Numbered from the stretch's first letter, positions 53,179-62,716 are shown. The stretch is 64,000 bases of DNA from Saprospiraceae bacterium (GCA_020627535.1 JAHDGU010000016.1:1-64000); one strand, 5' to 3'. Numbers and translations are program-made. The notes: generated by a model not told the origin, from the letters alone.

Positions 53179-53834
53179 GCGCCGAGAATCTGGATACTGA
53201 AGTATGCAAAAAATACCAAGAGAGACAAATAAATATGGACAGATAGTCTGTACGGAATGTAGACGCGGTAGCGGTGGATCATGTATTGCAGGCCATATCC
53301 GATGACAAACCAAGCAATGTAATTCCTCAGTGGTGCAATGTCGTGCGAAAAATGCCAAAAATCAAAGGCATGTGCGCAGTATTCCATGAAGTAATCAAGG
53401 ATAATCATCAATGCACTTCCCGCGGCCGATACCACATGTATGCTACGAGTCGAAAGCTTGCTAGCAATACGAGCACTACAGAGGCTAAGCACAGCCCAAT
53501 TGATGCCAATCAGTAGCGGAACTCCGCCGATCTTCCAGCCGAGATTTTCACCATAGTGGTAGGCGCCAAATAACCATCCATATCTTACCCCGATCCACTC
53601 GACAGTCATGCCGACAAAAAAGCAAATGGCTACGACCAACTGTGCACGCTGTTGTCGAAAATCACCCTGCCATACAATCAAAGATGCCATCAAGATGAGG
53701 GTCATCGGTGTTTTGGATAAGAACCACTGATCAAATCCTATCGTGATACCGATCATGCCAGATATCTGAAAAATCCACAGCAGATATTCACTGGGAAAAT
53801 GACGGAGCTGCTTGGGGATAGCTATGCTTTGCAT
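53175..53834 (-). CDS. cruF: Carotenoid 1',2'-hydratase, CruF family
   Basis: Integral membrane protein of 219 residues with about seven spans and the CruF (DUF422-type) pattern: GVRYGWLFGAYHYGENLGWKIGGVPLLIGINWAVL in two parts around 85-120, then IILDYFMEYCAHAFDFWHF. CruF adds water at the 1',2' bond of the psi end of gamma-carotene-like precursors, giving the 1'-hydroxy group of myxol and saproxanthin types. Its start overlaps the crtD gene by 13 bases and its stop overlaps the methyltransferase start, so three genes are coupled. These positions support a single carotenoid operon on the minus strand. Confidence 0.85.
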   Translation of the reverse strand: MQSIAIPKQLRHFPSEYLLWIFQISGMIGITIGFDQWFLSKTPMTLILMASLIVWQGDFRQQRAQLVVAICFFVGMTVEWIGVRYGWLFGAYHYGENLGWKIGGVPLLIGINWAVLSLCSARIASKLSTRSIHVVSAAGSALMIILDYFMEYCAHAFDFWHFSHDIAPLRNYIAWFVIGYGLQYMIHRYRVYIPYRLSVHIYLSLLVFFAYFSIQILGA

Positions 53835-55297
53835 GTCTTGGATTTTATAAGGTCGCTGACAATCTTAGCAGAGTGCAGGCAAAGTGGTATGCCGCCTCCA
53901 GGATGTACAGAGCCACCACAGAAATAGAGCCCTTCTAGTTTTTTACTGAAATTGGGATGGCGCAAAAATGCAGAGAAGCGACTATTGCTGGAACTGCCAT
54001 AAAGAGAGCCTTGGTGGGAGGCTGTTTGTTCTTGTATCTGTAGAGGTGTCCAGTACTTCTCTGCGATGATGTGGTCTGCCATATTGATAGACAGATTGCT
54101 CTGGATTTTCTGGATGATATTTTTCTTGATGTTCGGCATGAGAGTGTGCCAATCTTGTCCTTGATGGCGCGGAGCATTGATCATGACAAACCAGTTTTCC
54201 ATGCCACAAGGAGCGTCAGACGCCACGTGTTTGCTTGTAATGTTGATGTAAACAGTCGGATCGTCGATCGGTTCGCTGGAGTAGAACAAGTCTTGAAACT
54301 CTTGCTTATAATCCTCGCTGAATAAGATGTTGTGCAGGCCAAGCTCAGGCACAAGACGGTTTATTCCCCAATAAAACACAAATGCACTGCTGGACCTCTC
54401 TTGAACGAGGCTTTTGCGCGGGGCATATTTTTGCGGAAGCAGCTGTGTATAAAGGCTATGGATGTCTAGATTGCTTACGACGATGTCCGCGTGATGATCC
54501 TTCGTCGTCCTGATGCCTACTGCTTTGCGCCCACTGATGAGGATGGACTCGACCTTGGTGCTTAGATGGAATCTGACACCTTGTTTTTGTGCAAGCGACG
54601 TGAGGGACTCCGCGATATCGTACATGCCACCGTCTGGAAGATATGTGCCGAGCATCATCTCAAGATGTGGGATCATCGACATGATGCCTGGTGTACGATA
54701 GGGTGACGAACCATTGTAGGTGGCGTACCGATCAAACAGTTGCACGAGTCGTGGCTCCTTGAGAGCATTAGCATTGGTGTCGTGAAGGCTGCGATGGATA
54801 TCCAAGCGCCAAGAGCTCAACAGCGCTCGAAGAGTTTTCGCATTCATGAAGTTGCGCCAGCGGTGCAGCGATCGCTCTAGAAATAGATCAGCAGTCAGAT
54901 CATACTTGCGCTGATTGGCTTTGAGATATCTGTCAATCCTAGAATCCGAGACACCAAAGCACTCGCTAGCCTCTCGTATAAACTGCTCTGAATCTGCCGC
55001 AGCGGTGAATCGCGTGCCATCCTCCCAGAAGTATCGGCAACTCTCCTCGATCTGACGATACCGGAAGTGCTGGGCGGGTGTTTCGCCAAAGAGGGAAAAG
55101 AGCTCATCAACCAGTCCAGGAAGCGTAAATAGGGACGGACCACGATCAAATCGAAAACCGTCCATCTCAAACTGCGAGAGTTTGCCACCGGTATGGTCGG
55201 CGGCCTCAAAGACCTCGACATCTAGGCCTACATGTCTCAGCCTCAATGCTGCCGCAATGCCGCCAATACCTGCTCCTATGACAATCGCTTTGGACAT
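53822..55297 (-). CDS. crtD: CrtD-type carotenoid 3,4-desaturase (phytoene desaturase family)
   Basis: FAD-dependent desaturase of 491 residues. The dinucleotide-binding motif GAGIGGIAAALRL is at residues 8-20 and the glycine-rich phytoene-desaturase signature FCGGSVHPGGGIPLCLHSAK near 460. Marks such as YWGINRLVPELGLHNILFS, DPTVYINITSK and CGMENWFVMINAP match CrtD-type (1-hydroxycarotenoid 3,4-desaturase) members of Bacteroidota better than the first-step CrtI. It would introduce the 3',4' double bond next to the hydroxylated end made by CruF. No crtB, crtI or crtY gene is in the window, so the cluster is only part of the pathway. The gap 55298-55499 shows nothing. Confidence 0.83.
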   Translation of the reverse strand: MSKAIVIGAGIGGIAAALRLRHVGLDVEVFEAADHTGGKLSQFEMDGFRFDRGPSLFTLPGLVDELFSLFGETPAQHFRYRQIEESCRYFWEDGTRFTAAADSEQFIREASECFGVSDSRIDRYLKANQRKYDLTADLFLERSLHRWRNFMNAKTLRALLSSWRLDIHRSLHDTNANALKEPRLVQLFDRYATYNGSSPYRTPGIMSMIPHLEMMLGTYLPDGGMYDIAESLTSLAQKQGVRFHLSTKVESILISGRKAVGIRTTKDHHADIVVSNLDIHSLYTQLLPQKYAPRKSLVQERSSSAFVFYWGINRLVPELGLHNILFSEDYKQEFQDLFYSSEPIDDPTVYINITSKHVASDAPCGMENWFVMINAPRHQGQDWHTLMPNIKKNIIQKIQSNLSINMADHIIAEKYWTPLQIQEQTASHQGSLYGSSSNSRFSAFLRHPNFSKKLEGLYFCGGSVHPGGGIPLCLHSAKIVSDLIKSKTCKA

Positions 55298-55499
55298 GAG
55301 TGTGCAACTCTATGAATGTGAAATAGGTTGTGCGGCAGCAGAGAATATATGACTCATCTTGATGATGATGGTCGACCGCAGGGCAACTAGGCGTAAAGAA
55401 GAAATAACTAATATTGGGCTGATTGACCTCTTTTGCCTCGTAGTGAGTCCAGATGAATTGATGGGTTCAATACGAGGCCAATATGGCAAACTGACTAGA

Positions 55500-56381
55500 A
55501 TGACTATGCACATCAAACACAAGAATATATTACAGGAAAGTGCCCAGCTTGCTGTAGCAGTGGTTCTTGCGAGTATCGGCCTCAAAGTATTTCTTCTGCC
55601 CAATGGATTTCTAGATGGAGGAGTCACAGGGATTGCCATTCTCTTGAGCAAATTGTTTCCAGTAGATATGTCAATCATCCTACCGCTTGCCTCCATTCCT
55701 TTCTTGATCGCTGGGTATTTCATTACGACAAAGAGGATTCTGATCAAGTCCATTGTTTCCATAGCGGTTTTGGCACTGGTCATACACTTTGACAATTTCA
55801 GCTCTATCACGGAAGATAAATTGATCATTGCCACCTTCGGCGGATTGTTTCTTGGTGCAGGTATTGGGATGGCGATCAGAGCAGGTGCGGTGCTTGATGG
55901 CTCAGAGCTCCTTGGACTCTATCTCAATGAGAGGTTTGGTTTTTCCATAGGTTCAGTCATCTTGCTTTTCAATATTGTGCTTTTTGGGATTACTGCGATG
56001 CTGCTTTCTACGGAGGCAGCTATGTATTCTATCTTGACCTATTTGGTCACGAGTAAGGCCGTGGACTTTACGATTCAAGGCTTTGAAAATTATGTAGGAC
56101 TGATGATTGTGTCCAAGAATCATCAGATGATTCAGTCCGAATTACAATCTAGACTCGGACAAGGAGCGACGATTTATCAAGGAGTGAAAGGCTATGGCAA
56201 GACTGGAGCTAGCCAGCCCAACGAGATCATCCATGTGGTGGTCAATCGGATTGACGCTCGCAGGATTCATCGTCTGGTTGACAACTTGGATACCGAGGCT
56301 TTTGTGATAGAGTTTGATGTCAATCATGTGAAGGGTGGAAAGGTGAGAAAACTGCTGAGTCGCACTGCCGTATCTGCTTAG
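55500..56381 (+). CDS. YitT family membrane protein (DUF161 + DUF2179)
   Basis: A 293-residue inner-membrane protein. The ATG at 55500 (or 55506) is chosen because the family domain begins soon after; an upstream in-frame extension is not conserved-looking and crosses the intergenic gap. The DUF161 pattern is clear: GLKVFLLPNGFLDGGVTGIAILL, ILPLASIPFLIAGYF, ATFGGLFLGAGIGMAIRAGAVLDGSELL. About five spans precede a C-terminal soluble DUF2179 domain (ELQSRLGQGATIYQGVKGYG, IIHVVVNRIDARRIHRLV). YitT-like proteins are widespread and poorly understood transporters or regulators. Confidence 0.92.
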   Translation: MTMHIKHKNILQESAQLAVAVVLASIGLKVFLLPNGFLDGGVTGIAILLSKLFPVDMSIILPLASIPFLIAGYFITTKRILIKSIVSIAVLALVIHFDNFSSITEDKLIIATFGGLFLGAGIGMAIRAGAVLDGSELLGLYLNERFGFSIGSVILLFNIVLFGITAMLLSTEAAMYSILTYLVTSKAVDFTIQGFENYVGLMIVSKNHQMIQSELQSRLGQGATIYQGVKGYGKTGASQPNEIIHVVVNRIDARRIHRLVDNLDTEAFVIEFDVNHVKGGKVRKLLSRTAVSA

Positions 56382-56466
56382 CCTTCACGCGATGATCTTG
56401 ATACAGTCGAATGAATATAGTTTGTTAACTTTTCTTCATCAATTTCGCTCTAGCTAAGGACAATAA

Positions 56467-57819
56467 ATGAAAAAAATATTTCTTTTTTTTCTGTGCTTGA
56501 TCTTGTGGGTAGATGCTTTTGTTCAGTCTGATAAAGCAGACTCGACGAGGAGTATCATTTCTTATGGTCTTGACATCGGAGCTGGAGTATATTACCAGTT
56601 TTCGACCTTTGGGAATACAGCTTTAAATACGGTCAGATTATCGGACATCTTGCCGCGAAGGGCCTCCGAACCAGAGGTGCGGGATATCTGGAGACTGGAT
56701 GAGGACGCAGTTACTGATGTTCCGTTTTTTCATGGGAGCTATTTTTTTCGCCTGGGGGGACAGTTCCGTATTGGCGATGATTTGCAGATCACCGCGGCCA
56801 TTAATGCGGAGCAGCGTGGATTTTCTGATGGTGTCTTTAGTCGTAGGACGAGAAACTTTTATCCCTATTTCAATGCCTCATATGCTAAGACCAAAGGCAA
56901 GTTCAGCTACCTGTTTCAAGCAGGAGATTTTTGGAATTTTAAGCTCTATGAAGGTCTTACTTACTACAACCTCGAGACCCAGTCTTGGGTCCTAAAGTTC
57001 AAGTATGATAAATTCTATTTTAAGCATGTCGGAGTAGGAGATCTGCTGATTGGGATCGGTCTTGGCATCGATGATCTTTATGATTATTCTGTGGGCGCAG
57101 AAGATCTTTATCTTGGAGCTGATAGTAGCATGATATTGGATGTGAGGCTTGGCTATTCCAACAATAGAGGAAGTATTGGTGGAGGGTTTTGGAATTTTTC
57201 TGGAGGAGTTGACATCAAGGATCGACATCGCGCTTACACGCAAGTATCTACCAATCGGAATGGTCAAGTTGCATTCCTTGTCGGTACAAGCACTGAGTGG
57301 GAATCCTGGGATCGACTAGAGGTCAACTCTACGCTGGAGTTCAGAAGCTATAGTGCTGGATTCAATCAGGGGTTTACCCATACAGTATACTACCGCAATC
57401 CATCAGAGCGATCCACTTTTGTGAATTCCACTTCTACAGTTTTTGTGCCATTGGACTACTACGAGCGTGGATTCAATCAGTGGGCCATATTTACGGAGTA
57501 TCAGGATCTCAATGTTTCGGGTCTTCATCTGCATGCCATAGCAAAGTATCACTTTTGGGATCGCTCATTTATCAAGCTTTTGGCAGATTTCAATTGGCTT
57601 ACGACAGCAGAGGAATCCATACTCTACCCGCTCTTCAGCTTTGGCTTTGGGACGGAGGTTATGGAGTCTACTGAGATATCACTAGAGATTAACAATCGCG
57701 TGATCAATCTGGACAAGAATTTTCCAAGTCTCTATTCGTCCAATACGCCTTATTATAATTTGCGTCTATTCCGTCCTTTCAAGTATTTGAAAGAGAACGA
57801 TCGTAGGCATCGTCGATAG
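56467..57819 (+). CDS. Predicted outer-membrane beta-barrel protein, function unknown
   Basis: A 450-residue protein with signal peptide KKIFLFFLCLILWVDAF. The mature part alternates polar and aromatic residues in many short strands with Tyr/Phe-rich turns (GAGVYYQFSTFGNTAL, FHGSYFFRLGGQFRIGDD, FYPYFNASYAKTKGKFSYLF) and ends FRPFKYLKENDRRHRR rather than with the usual terminal aromatic. This fits an outer-membrane barrel; no named porin family was recognised. The ATG at 56467 follows a stretch with the partial promoter-like string TATAGTTTG at 56417-56426, too weak to count as evidence. Confidence 0.65.
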   Translation: MKKIFLFFLCLILWVDAFVQSDKADSTRSIISYGLDIGAGVYYQFSTFGNTALNTVRLSDILPRRASEPEVRDIWRLDEDAVTDVPFFHGSYFFRLGGQFRIGDDLQITAAINAEQRGFSDGVFSRRTRNFYPYFNASYAKTKGKFSYLFQAGDFWNFKLYEGLTYYNLETQSWVLKFKYDKFYFKHVGVGDLLIGIGLGIDDLYDYSVGAEDLYLGADSSMILDVRLGYSNNRGSIGGGFWNFSGGVDIKDRHRAYTQVSTNRNGQVAFLVGTSTEWESWDRLEVNSTLEFRSYSAGFNQGFTHTVYYRNPSERSTFVNSTSTVFVPLDYYERGFNQWAIFTEYQDLNVSGLHLHAIAKYHFWDRSFIKLLADFNWLTTAEESILYPLFSFGFGTEVMESTEISLEINNRVINLDKNFPSLYSSNTPYYNLRLFRPFKYLKENDRRHRR

Positions 57820-57959
57820 TAATGGCAATGGTGGCATCAGCAGAGGACAATGTGGCATTCGAAAAAAGCACTAGAATGTCAACTTGACGTCTTATAGTAA
57901 TTGGTACATGAATTGATATCAGATTCTAGGCATTTACATTTAAGCGAAAGCATGTAGTC

Positions 57960-58769
57960 ATGAATACGAACAATCTAGCGGACTTTGCAAAGCTCTCGTT
58001 GACTTCATTGCGGCAAGTTCAAAAAGTCCAAGAAGGAATACATCTAGTACTAAGCGGTGGAGGCGTCAAAGGCGTGGCACATCTCGCGCTCATTGAATAC
58101 TTGGAAAAGTGCAGGATTCCCATTCGTGCTATATCAGGTAGCAGTGCAGGAGCACTTGTAGGTGCGTTGTATTGTTCTGGCATGGCGACCAAGGATATCT
58201 TGTCATTCTTTAAGAGCACACCGATTTTCAAATACACTTGGCTCAACCCGGTCAAGGCAGGCATCTTTGACTCTGAAAAATATGTGTCGATCCTGGAAGA
58301 AAATGTCAAGTATCGATTTGAAGACTTGAGAATTCCTTTGACCATAGCCGCTACGAACATTGAACGCAATGAAGTCGTTTATTTTGATCACGGTGAATTG
58401 ACTCATCCCTTGCTAGCCTCCTGCGCGGTACCTGCAGTTTTTTCTCCAGTGAAAATTAAGGGTGAGCTCTATTCTGATGGTGGCATTATGGACAATTTCC
58501 CTATTTTACCTTTCTTGGATCAAGATGTCCCCATCATAGGGAGCTACACATCTAGTCCGAGCCCAAAAACTGCAAAAGAACTGAACTCGATATTGAAGGT
58601 GAGCAACCATGCCAATTCTCTCTTGCTCTATTCGGCTAATGTCACAAAGTTTAACTCTACCACGAGCACTGTAATCTTTCCTCTCGGAGATTATTCTGCT
58701 TTTGACACGAATAATATTGATAAGATTTATCAGAAGGCTCAGGAGTTTATCTTGTCCAAGGTAAGTTGA
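57960..58769 (+). CDS. Patatin-like phospholipase
   Basis: A 269-residue lipid acyl hydrolase of the RssA type. The oxyanion motif GGGVKG is at 33-38, the nucleophile elbow GSSAG at 60-64 (Ser 62), and the catalytic Asp in DGG at 173-175, followed by the NFP turn usual in bacterial patatins. No signal peptide or membrane anchor, so it is cytoplasmic or peripheral. Expected reaction: hydrolysis of acyl esters in membrane lipids. It stands alone, convergent with the acs gene. The gap 57820-57959 has only an imperfect copy of the small hairpin motif just before the start codon. Confidence 0.92.
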   Translation: MNTNNLADFAKLSLTSLRQVQKVQEGIHLVLSGGGVKGVAHLALIEYLEKCRIPIRAISGSSAGALVGALYCSGMATKDILSFFKSTPIFKYTWLNPVKAGIFDSEKYVSILEENVKYRFEDLRIPLTIAATNIERNEVVYFDHGELTHPLLASCAVPAVFSPVKIKGELYSDGGIMDNFPILPFLDQDVPIIGSYTSSPSPKTAKELNSILKVSNHANSLLLYSANVTKFNSTTSTVIFPLGDYSAFDTNNIDKIYQKAQEFILSKVS

Positions 58770-58900
58770 AATCACAAGATGTATTTCTGATGAGCCTGAT
58801 GTGATGTAGTGCTGAGATGTATCACGCAATCAGCACGATGAGTATCCTGCGTTCGTATTTATATCTTATAGATATTTTGAGTATTCAATCATCAGATAAA

Positions 58901-60805
58901 TTACACCAAGGCCTCGTCCATGATAGACTTCACCACTTCTGGATCGAGCAGAGTGGATATATCTCCGAGATTATCGGTCTCATTTGAGGCTATTTTGCGC
59001 AGTATGCGACGCATGATTTTTCCCGAGCGTGTCTTGGGTAGCCCTTGGGTGATTTGGATTTTATCAAGTTTCGCAATTGGACCGATTTGCTGAGAGATCA
59101 GTTGATTGATTTCACGACAGAGATTCTCTTGATTTTCCACTGGAGACTTGAGTGTGACATATCCATAGAGCGCATTTCCTTTGATGTCATGCGGGTAGCC
59201 CACGATGGCTGATTCTGCGACTTGTGGATGTGCATTGATCGCATCCTCTATGGGTGCTGTGCCCAGATTGTGACCGCTCACGATGATGACATCATCGACG
59301 CGACCCGTGATCCTGTAGTATCCAGTCTCGTCGCGGAGCGCTCCGTCTCCAGTAAAGTATTTGCCTGCAAAGGCCGAGAAATATGTATCCTTATATCGCA
59401 GATGATCTCCCCAGATTGTCCTTGCTATCGAAGGCCATGGATATTTGATGCAAAGTCTGCCTTGCACTTGATTACCATGGATTTCTTGACCATTTTCATC
59501 CATCAAGGCAGGCTGTATTCCTGGCATTGGCAGTGTCGCGAATGTAGGTTTTGTCGGCGTGACATATGGAATTGGCGAAATCAATATCCCACCAGTCTCA
59601 GTTTGCCACCAGCTATCGATGATCGGTGTATTTTTTTTGCCGATGTGATCATTGTACCAGTGCCAAGCTTCCTCATTGATGGGCTCACCGACAGAGCCGA
59701 GAACTTTGAGGGAGCTGAGGTCGTGCTTGTTGACGAAATCTAGACTTTCCTTTGCCAGTGCGCGTATCGCCGTAGGTGCGGTATAAAATTGATTGACTTT
59801 GTGTTCTTCTACGATTTGCCAAAATCTTGAGCAATCTGGATGGCTCGGCACACCTTCATACATCAAGGTGGTTGCCCCATTGGCCAGCGGTCCGTAGACG
59901 ATGTAGCTATGGCCAGTGATCCAGCCTATATCTGCTGTACACCAGTAGATGTCGCCCTCCTCATATTGGAAGCAATTTTTGAAGGTGTAGGCAGTGTAGA
60001 CCATATAGCCCGCCGTACTATGAAGCATCCCTTTGGGCTTGCCAGTAGATCCCGAAGTATACAGGATAAATAGTGGGTCTTCTGCATCCATGATCTCTGG
60101 TTCACACGAGGAGGATGCCGCCGCAAGTTCTGGCGCTAGCCAATGATCGCGTCCTTCTTGCATATGAATATCACTGTGGATTCTTTGAGCCACAAGGACT
60201 GACTGCACAGCTGGACAGTCATCGAGTGCTTGATCCACGATTCCTTTCAGATCTATGGTTTTCGATCCGCGGTATGAGCCATCTGAGGTAATGACCATTT
60301 TGGCATCGCAGTCATTGATACGCGTACTCAGAGCAGTCGCAGAAAATCCTGCAAATACTACACTGTGGATGGCGCCAATCCGCGCACAGGCAAGTACTGA
60401 TACGGCAAGCTCTGGAATCATCGGTAAGTAAATGATGACGCGATCACCTTTTTTGATTCCATGATTTTTGAGCACATTGGCAAAGCGACAGACGCGCTCA
60501 TGCAAGTTGCGATAGGATATTTTTTCTGCTTCCCCATTGGGGTCATTGGGTACAAACAAGATCGCAGTCTCATCAGCTTTTGTGGAGAGATGTCGATCGA
60601 TGCAGTTTTCTGTGATGTTCAGTTTCGCACCCTCAAACCATCTGACCTCAGGCTTCTCAAAATCCCAAGCAAGCACGCGATCCCATTTTTTGTGCCAAAG
60701 GAAATGATCCTGAGCAATTCCTGACCAAAATTCTTCAGGGCGATTGACAGACTCGCGGTAAACTTTGAAATACGCTTCAAGACTCTGGATGTGGTATTGG
60801 CTCAT
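58901..60805 (-). CDS. acs: Acetyl-CoA synthetase (acetate--CoA ligase, AMP-forming)
   Basis: A 634-residue cytoplasmic enzyme that joins acetate and CoA with ATP, giving AMP and pyrophosphate. Family motifs are in order: the start SQYHIQSLEAYFKVYRES, YTSGSTGKPKGMLHSTAGY (A3), WWQTETGGILISPIP (A5 region), TGDGALRDETGYYRITGRVDD, and KTRSGKIMRRILRKIA (A10) with the Lys controlled by acetylation in relatives. Length is normal for Acs. It scavenges acetate for acetyl-CoA. On the minus strand it has a weak promoter-like TATATTTA about 55 bases before the start. A GC-rich repeat lies between it and the divergent secreted-protein gene. Confidence 0.95.
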   Translation of the reverse strand: MSQYHIQSLEAYFKVYRESVNRPEEFWSGIAQDHFLWHKKWDRVLAWDFEKPEVRWFEGAKLNITENCIDRHLSTKADETAILFVPNDPNGEAEKISYRNLHERVCRFANVLKNHGIKKGDRVIIYLPMIPELAVSVLACARIGAIHSVVFAGFSATALSTRINDCDAKMVITSDGSYRGSKTIDLKGIVDQALDDCPAVQSVLVAQRIHSDIHMQEGRDHWLAPELAAASSSCEPEIMDAEDPLFILYTSGSTGKPKGMLHSTAGYMVYTAYTFKNCFQYEEGDIYWCTADIGWITGHSYIVYGPLANGATTLMYEGVPSHPDCSRFWQIVEEHKVNQFYTAPTAIRALAKESLDFVNKHDLSSLKVLGSVGEPINEEAWHWYNDHIGKKNTPIIDSWWQTETGGILISPIPYVTPTKPTFATLPMPGIQPALMDENGQEIHGNQVQGRLCIKYPWPSIARTIWGDHLRYKDTYFSAFAGKYFTGDGALRDETGYYRITGRVDDVIIVSGHNLGTAPIEDAINAHPQVAESAIVGYPHDIKGNALYGYVTLKSPVENQENLCREINQLISQQIGPIAKLDKIQITQGLPKTRSGKIMRRILRKIASNETDNLGDISTLLDPEVVKSIMDEALV

Positions 60806-60866
60806 GTGCTTATGATACGATGGGTGCGTGACGATAAATATAGAGATTGATGATCAATGTGTAGGC

Positions 60867-60957
60867 GGGCGATACCTCCGCAAAGCTCCGGCCCGAGCTC
60901 TCCAGGACTTGGTCCTCCACTGCGCTGCGGACTCCTGCTGCGCAGGATCCTTATGAT
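60867..60957 (+). repeat. GC-rich Bacteroidota-type intergenic palindromic repeat, copy 2
   Basis: Starts GGGCGATACC, then CCGGCCCGAGCTCTCC, GACTTGGTCC, CGCTGCGGACTCCTG, and ends GGATCCTTATGATC. It shares GACTTGGTCCT, GGACTC and the GGGCG opening with copy 1 at 6785-6876 in the same order, but is more diverged. Like copy 1 it sits between two divergent genes and is much more GC-rich than its flanks. Confidence 0.5.
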
Positions 60958-61079
60958 CTCTATCGCAAAGGAGCAAATACCTTCTTCATCGCGACGTCCA
61001 CGTGTCTGACTATAACCAAAGTTATATTTCATCCTCAAGCACAGTGGGAGAGCTTTGTCTCATACCAAAAAATAAATCA

Positions 61080-61874
61080 ATGTATCGCATTTCATACATC
61101 CTCATTTTGGCTGTTATTTCTTTCAATCTATCAGCCCAGATTCTTGATATCGATGGCAAGATCCGGATCAAAGACAGCACGCAGGGAGAAGGTCATATCC
61201 TGGTCAGTGACAGTTTTGGTACAGCTCGCTGGTCGACGAAGGACAGATTTTTGATTGACCTGCACAAGGATCTCGAAGGTGGCCTCATCCAGTTGTTAGA
61301 GTGGGGCTTTGATCCCTTGGAACTTTGGCAGAATGGAGTTGCCTATGAGGATCTTATAGGCCTTGATTTAGAATCAGATCCGTACTGTGGTAGAGGGCCC
61401 GAAGTGGTATTCCTGATTGATACCGGTGATATACATCCCTATGCTTATGTGACTTGTGGTGGACCTTATTGGACTTGGAGTAGCTGGGCTTGTCCGGACT
61501 CCGCGATTATAGGAGCGGACAGTGAGCTATTTGGAGATGGACCGCAAAATACTCTTGATGTGCAAGAGGGCTGCCCATCACCGCCCAATCCGAATAATGT
61601 CTTTCGTCAGATTCGGAATAGTGCGCCACCAAACACAAGTTTAGAAGCTTCGATCGCCTCGGTTGAGGAGGCTGAGATGATTTATGACATTTTGATTTCA
61701 ACTGGCCTCTATTCTCTTAGGATTTCACCGGGAGACCTATACTGGCTATCTACGGAGGCACAAGGTCCCAATGAAGCGACTCATGCAATGATGCTGAATG
61801 GGAATGACTGGAATATTATCTCCACACACTTGATGATGCGCGATGTTCATTTAATTCGATATTTTCAGCATTGA
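61080..61874 (+). CDS. Secreted protein of unknown function
   Basis: A 264-residue protein; the ATG at 61080 starts the signal peptide YRISYILILAVISFNLSAQ, and the longer frame upstream is not supported. Residues just after the leader (LDIDGKIRIKDSTQGEGHILVSDSFGTARW) resemble the beginning of Bacteroidota tail-fibre-like proteins, but the rest does not. Cys residues at about 103, 126, 140 and 168 may form disulfides. The end is Met/His-rich (HAMMLNGNDWNIISTHLMMRD). No catalytic motif found. The DUF6624 lipoprotein gene follows after 50 bases. Confidence 0.7.
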   Translation: MYRISYILILAVISFNLSAQILDIDGKIRIKDSTQGEGHILVSDSFGTARWSTKDRFLIDLHKDLEGGLIQLLEWGFDPLELWQNGVAYEDLIGLDLESDPYCGRGPEVVFLIDTGDIHPYAYVTCGGPYWTWSSWACPDSAIIGADSELFGDGPQNTLDVQEGCPSPPNPNNVFRQIRNSAPPNTSLEASIASVEEAEMIYDILISTGLYSLRISPGDLYWLSTEAQGPNEATHAMMLNGNDWNIISTHLMMRDVHLIRYFQH

Positions 61875-61924
61875 GTTTCAGAGACAATTGGCCTTTTTCT
61901 GTAGCTTAGCTGCCAAAGACACCT

Positions 61925-62716
61925 ATGAGCTTTGCGAATCTTTTGAAATTTTCCATCCAAAGCTTTCTTATGGTATTCCTCGCCTCCTTATTCTCTTGTC
62001 AGTCATCAGAGCTGAGAGAGCTCTCGTACGAGGAGTTCATGCAGAGAGTCAATGAGCGAACGATGCCGCCGATTGCCGAAGTCATGATTCGTGATGAATA
62101 TGGTCAAGAGATCAGTCCGGACTCACTGGCTGAGTTGGCTCGGGTACGAGATATAGATCAAAGAGTTTTTGTAGATCAAGATGGCGATGTTTCGGAAGTA
62201 CATGTCATACCTCGCAGAGCATTGAAGCAGATATCAGTTGATTGTGACAATATAGTCGGTGGCCTAGATAGCATCTATAGACTTGACCAGAGTGTGAGAT
62301 CCGAATTTGATCCAAGAATAGACTACAGCAATCTAGAGTATGTCACAAGTCTTATTGACCAATGTGGTATGCCGCAGGAGCGCAGTGCGCTCAAGACTGT
62401 TTTTTATGTGCTACAGCACAATCATACCATTCATCAGAAAAAGTACATCGAGCAGCTTCGAGAGCAAGCAGCACTTGGCAATTTCTCACGGTCCACTCTT
62501 GCCATGATGGAGGATCGTATCCTCATTGGGGAAGGCAAGCAGCAACTTTATGGTACACAGGTGGTCCGCATGCCAGGAGAGAAGCAAGCGCGACTAGATG
62601 ATCTCTTTGAGCCAGAATACGTCAACCAGAGAAGAAAAGAAGTAGGCCTCGGACCAATCGAGGAATATTTGGAGAGCTTTGATATTGAATTTTCTGTGCA
62701 GCAAAAGGTGAGATGA
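61925..62716 (+). CDS. DUF6624-type lipoprotein
   Basis: A 263-residue lipoprotein: leader FSIQSFLMVFLASLFSC with lipobox Cys 25. Residues 34-160 are acidic and helical. The C-terminal DUF6624-type region ends EPEYVNQRRKEVGLGPIEEY, the same pattern as in the secreted protein at 17597-18523 (there EPEYVNQRREEVGLGPIEDY), and both keep a YGTQ/YGSQ motif about 30 residues before it. The two are therefore paralogues of different export type (lipoprotein and soluble). Function unknown. Confidence 0.78.
   Translation: MSFANLLKFSIQSFLMVFLASLFSCQSSELRELSYEEFMQRVNERTMPPIAEVMIRDEYGQEISPDSLAELARVRDIDQRVFVDQDGDVSEVHVIPRRALKQISVDCDNIVGGLDSIYRLDQSVRSEFDPRIDYSNLEYVTSLIDQCGMPQERSALKTVFYVLQHNHTIHQKKYIEQLREQAALGNFSRSTLAMMEDRILIGEGKQQLYGTQVVRMPGEKQARLDDLFEPEYVNQRRKEVGLGPIEEYLESFDIEFSVQQKVR

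Noticed and set aside
57942-57957. ATGC-TTTC-GCTT-AAAT (minus) before the patatin gene
   Set aside because: A mismatch inside the stem leaves only two adjacent pairs; mentioned only as a near copy.
58809-58836. GTGCTGA/TCAGCAC inverted repeat between patatin and acs
   Set aside because: Long 14-base loop and no T tract; not a convincing terminator.
60830-60860. TATATTTA with an upstream TTG before acs (minus strand), similar to the Bacteroidota promoter TAnnTTTG
   Set aside because: One mismatch in a short motif and no independent support.
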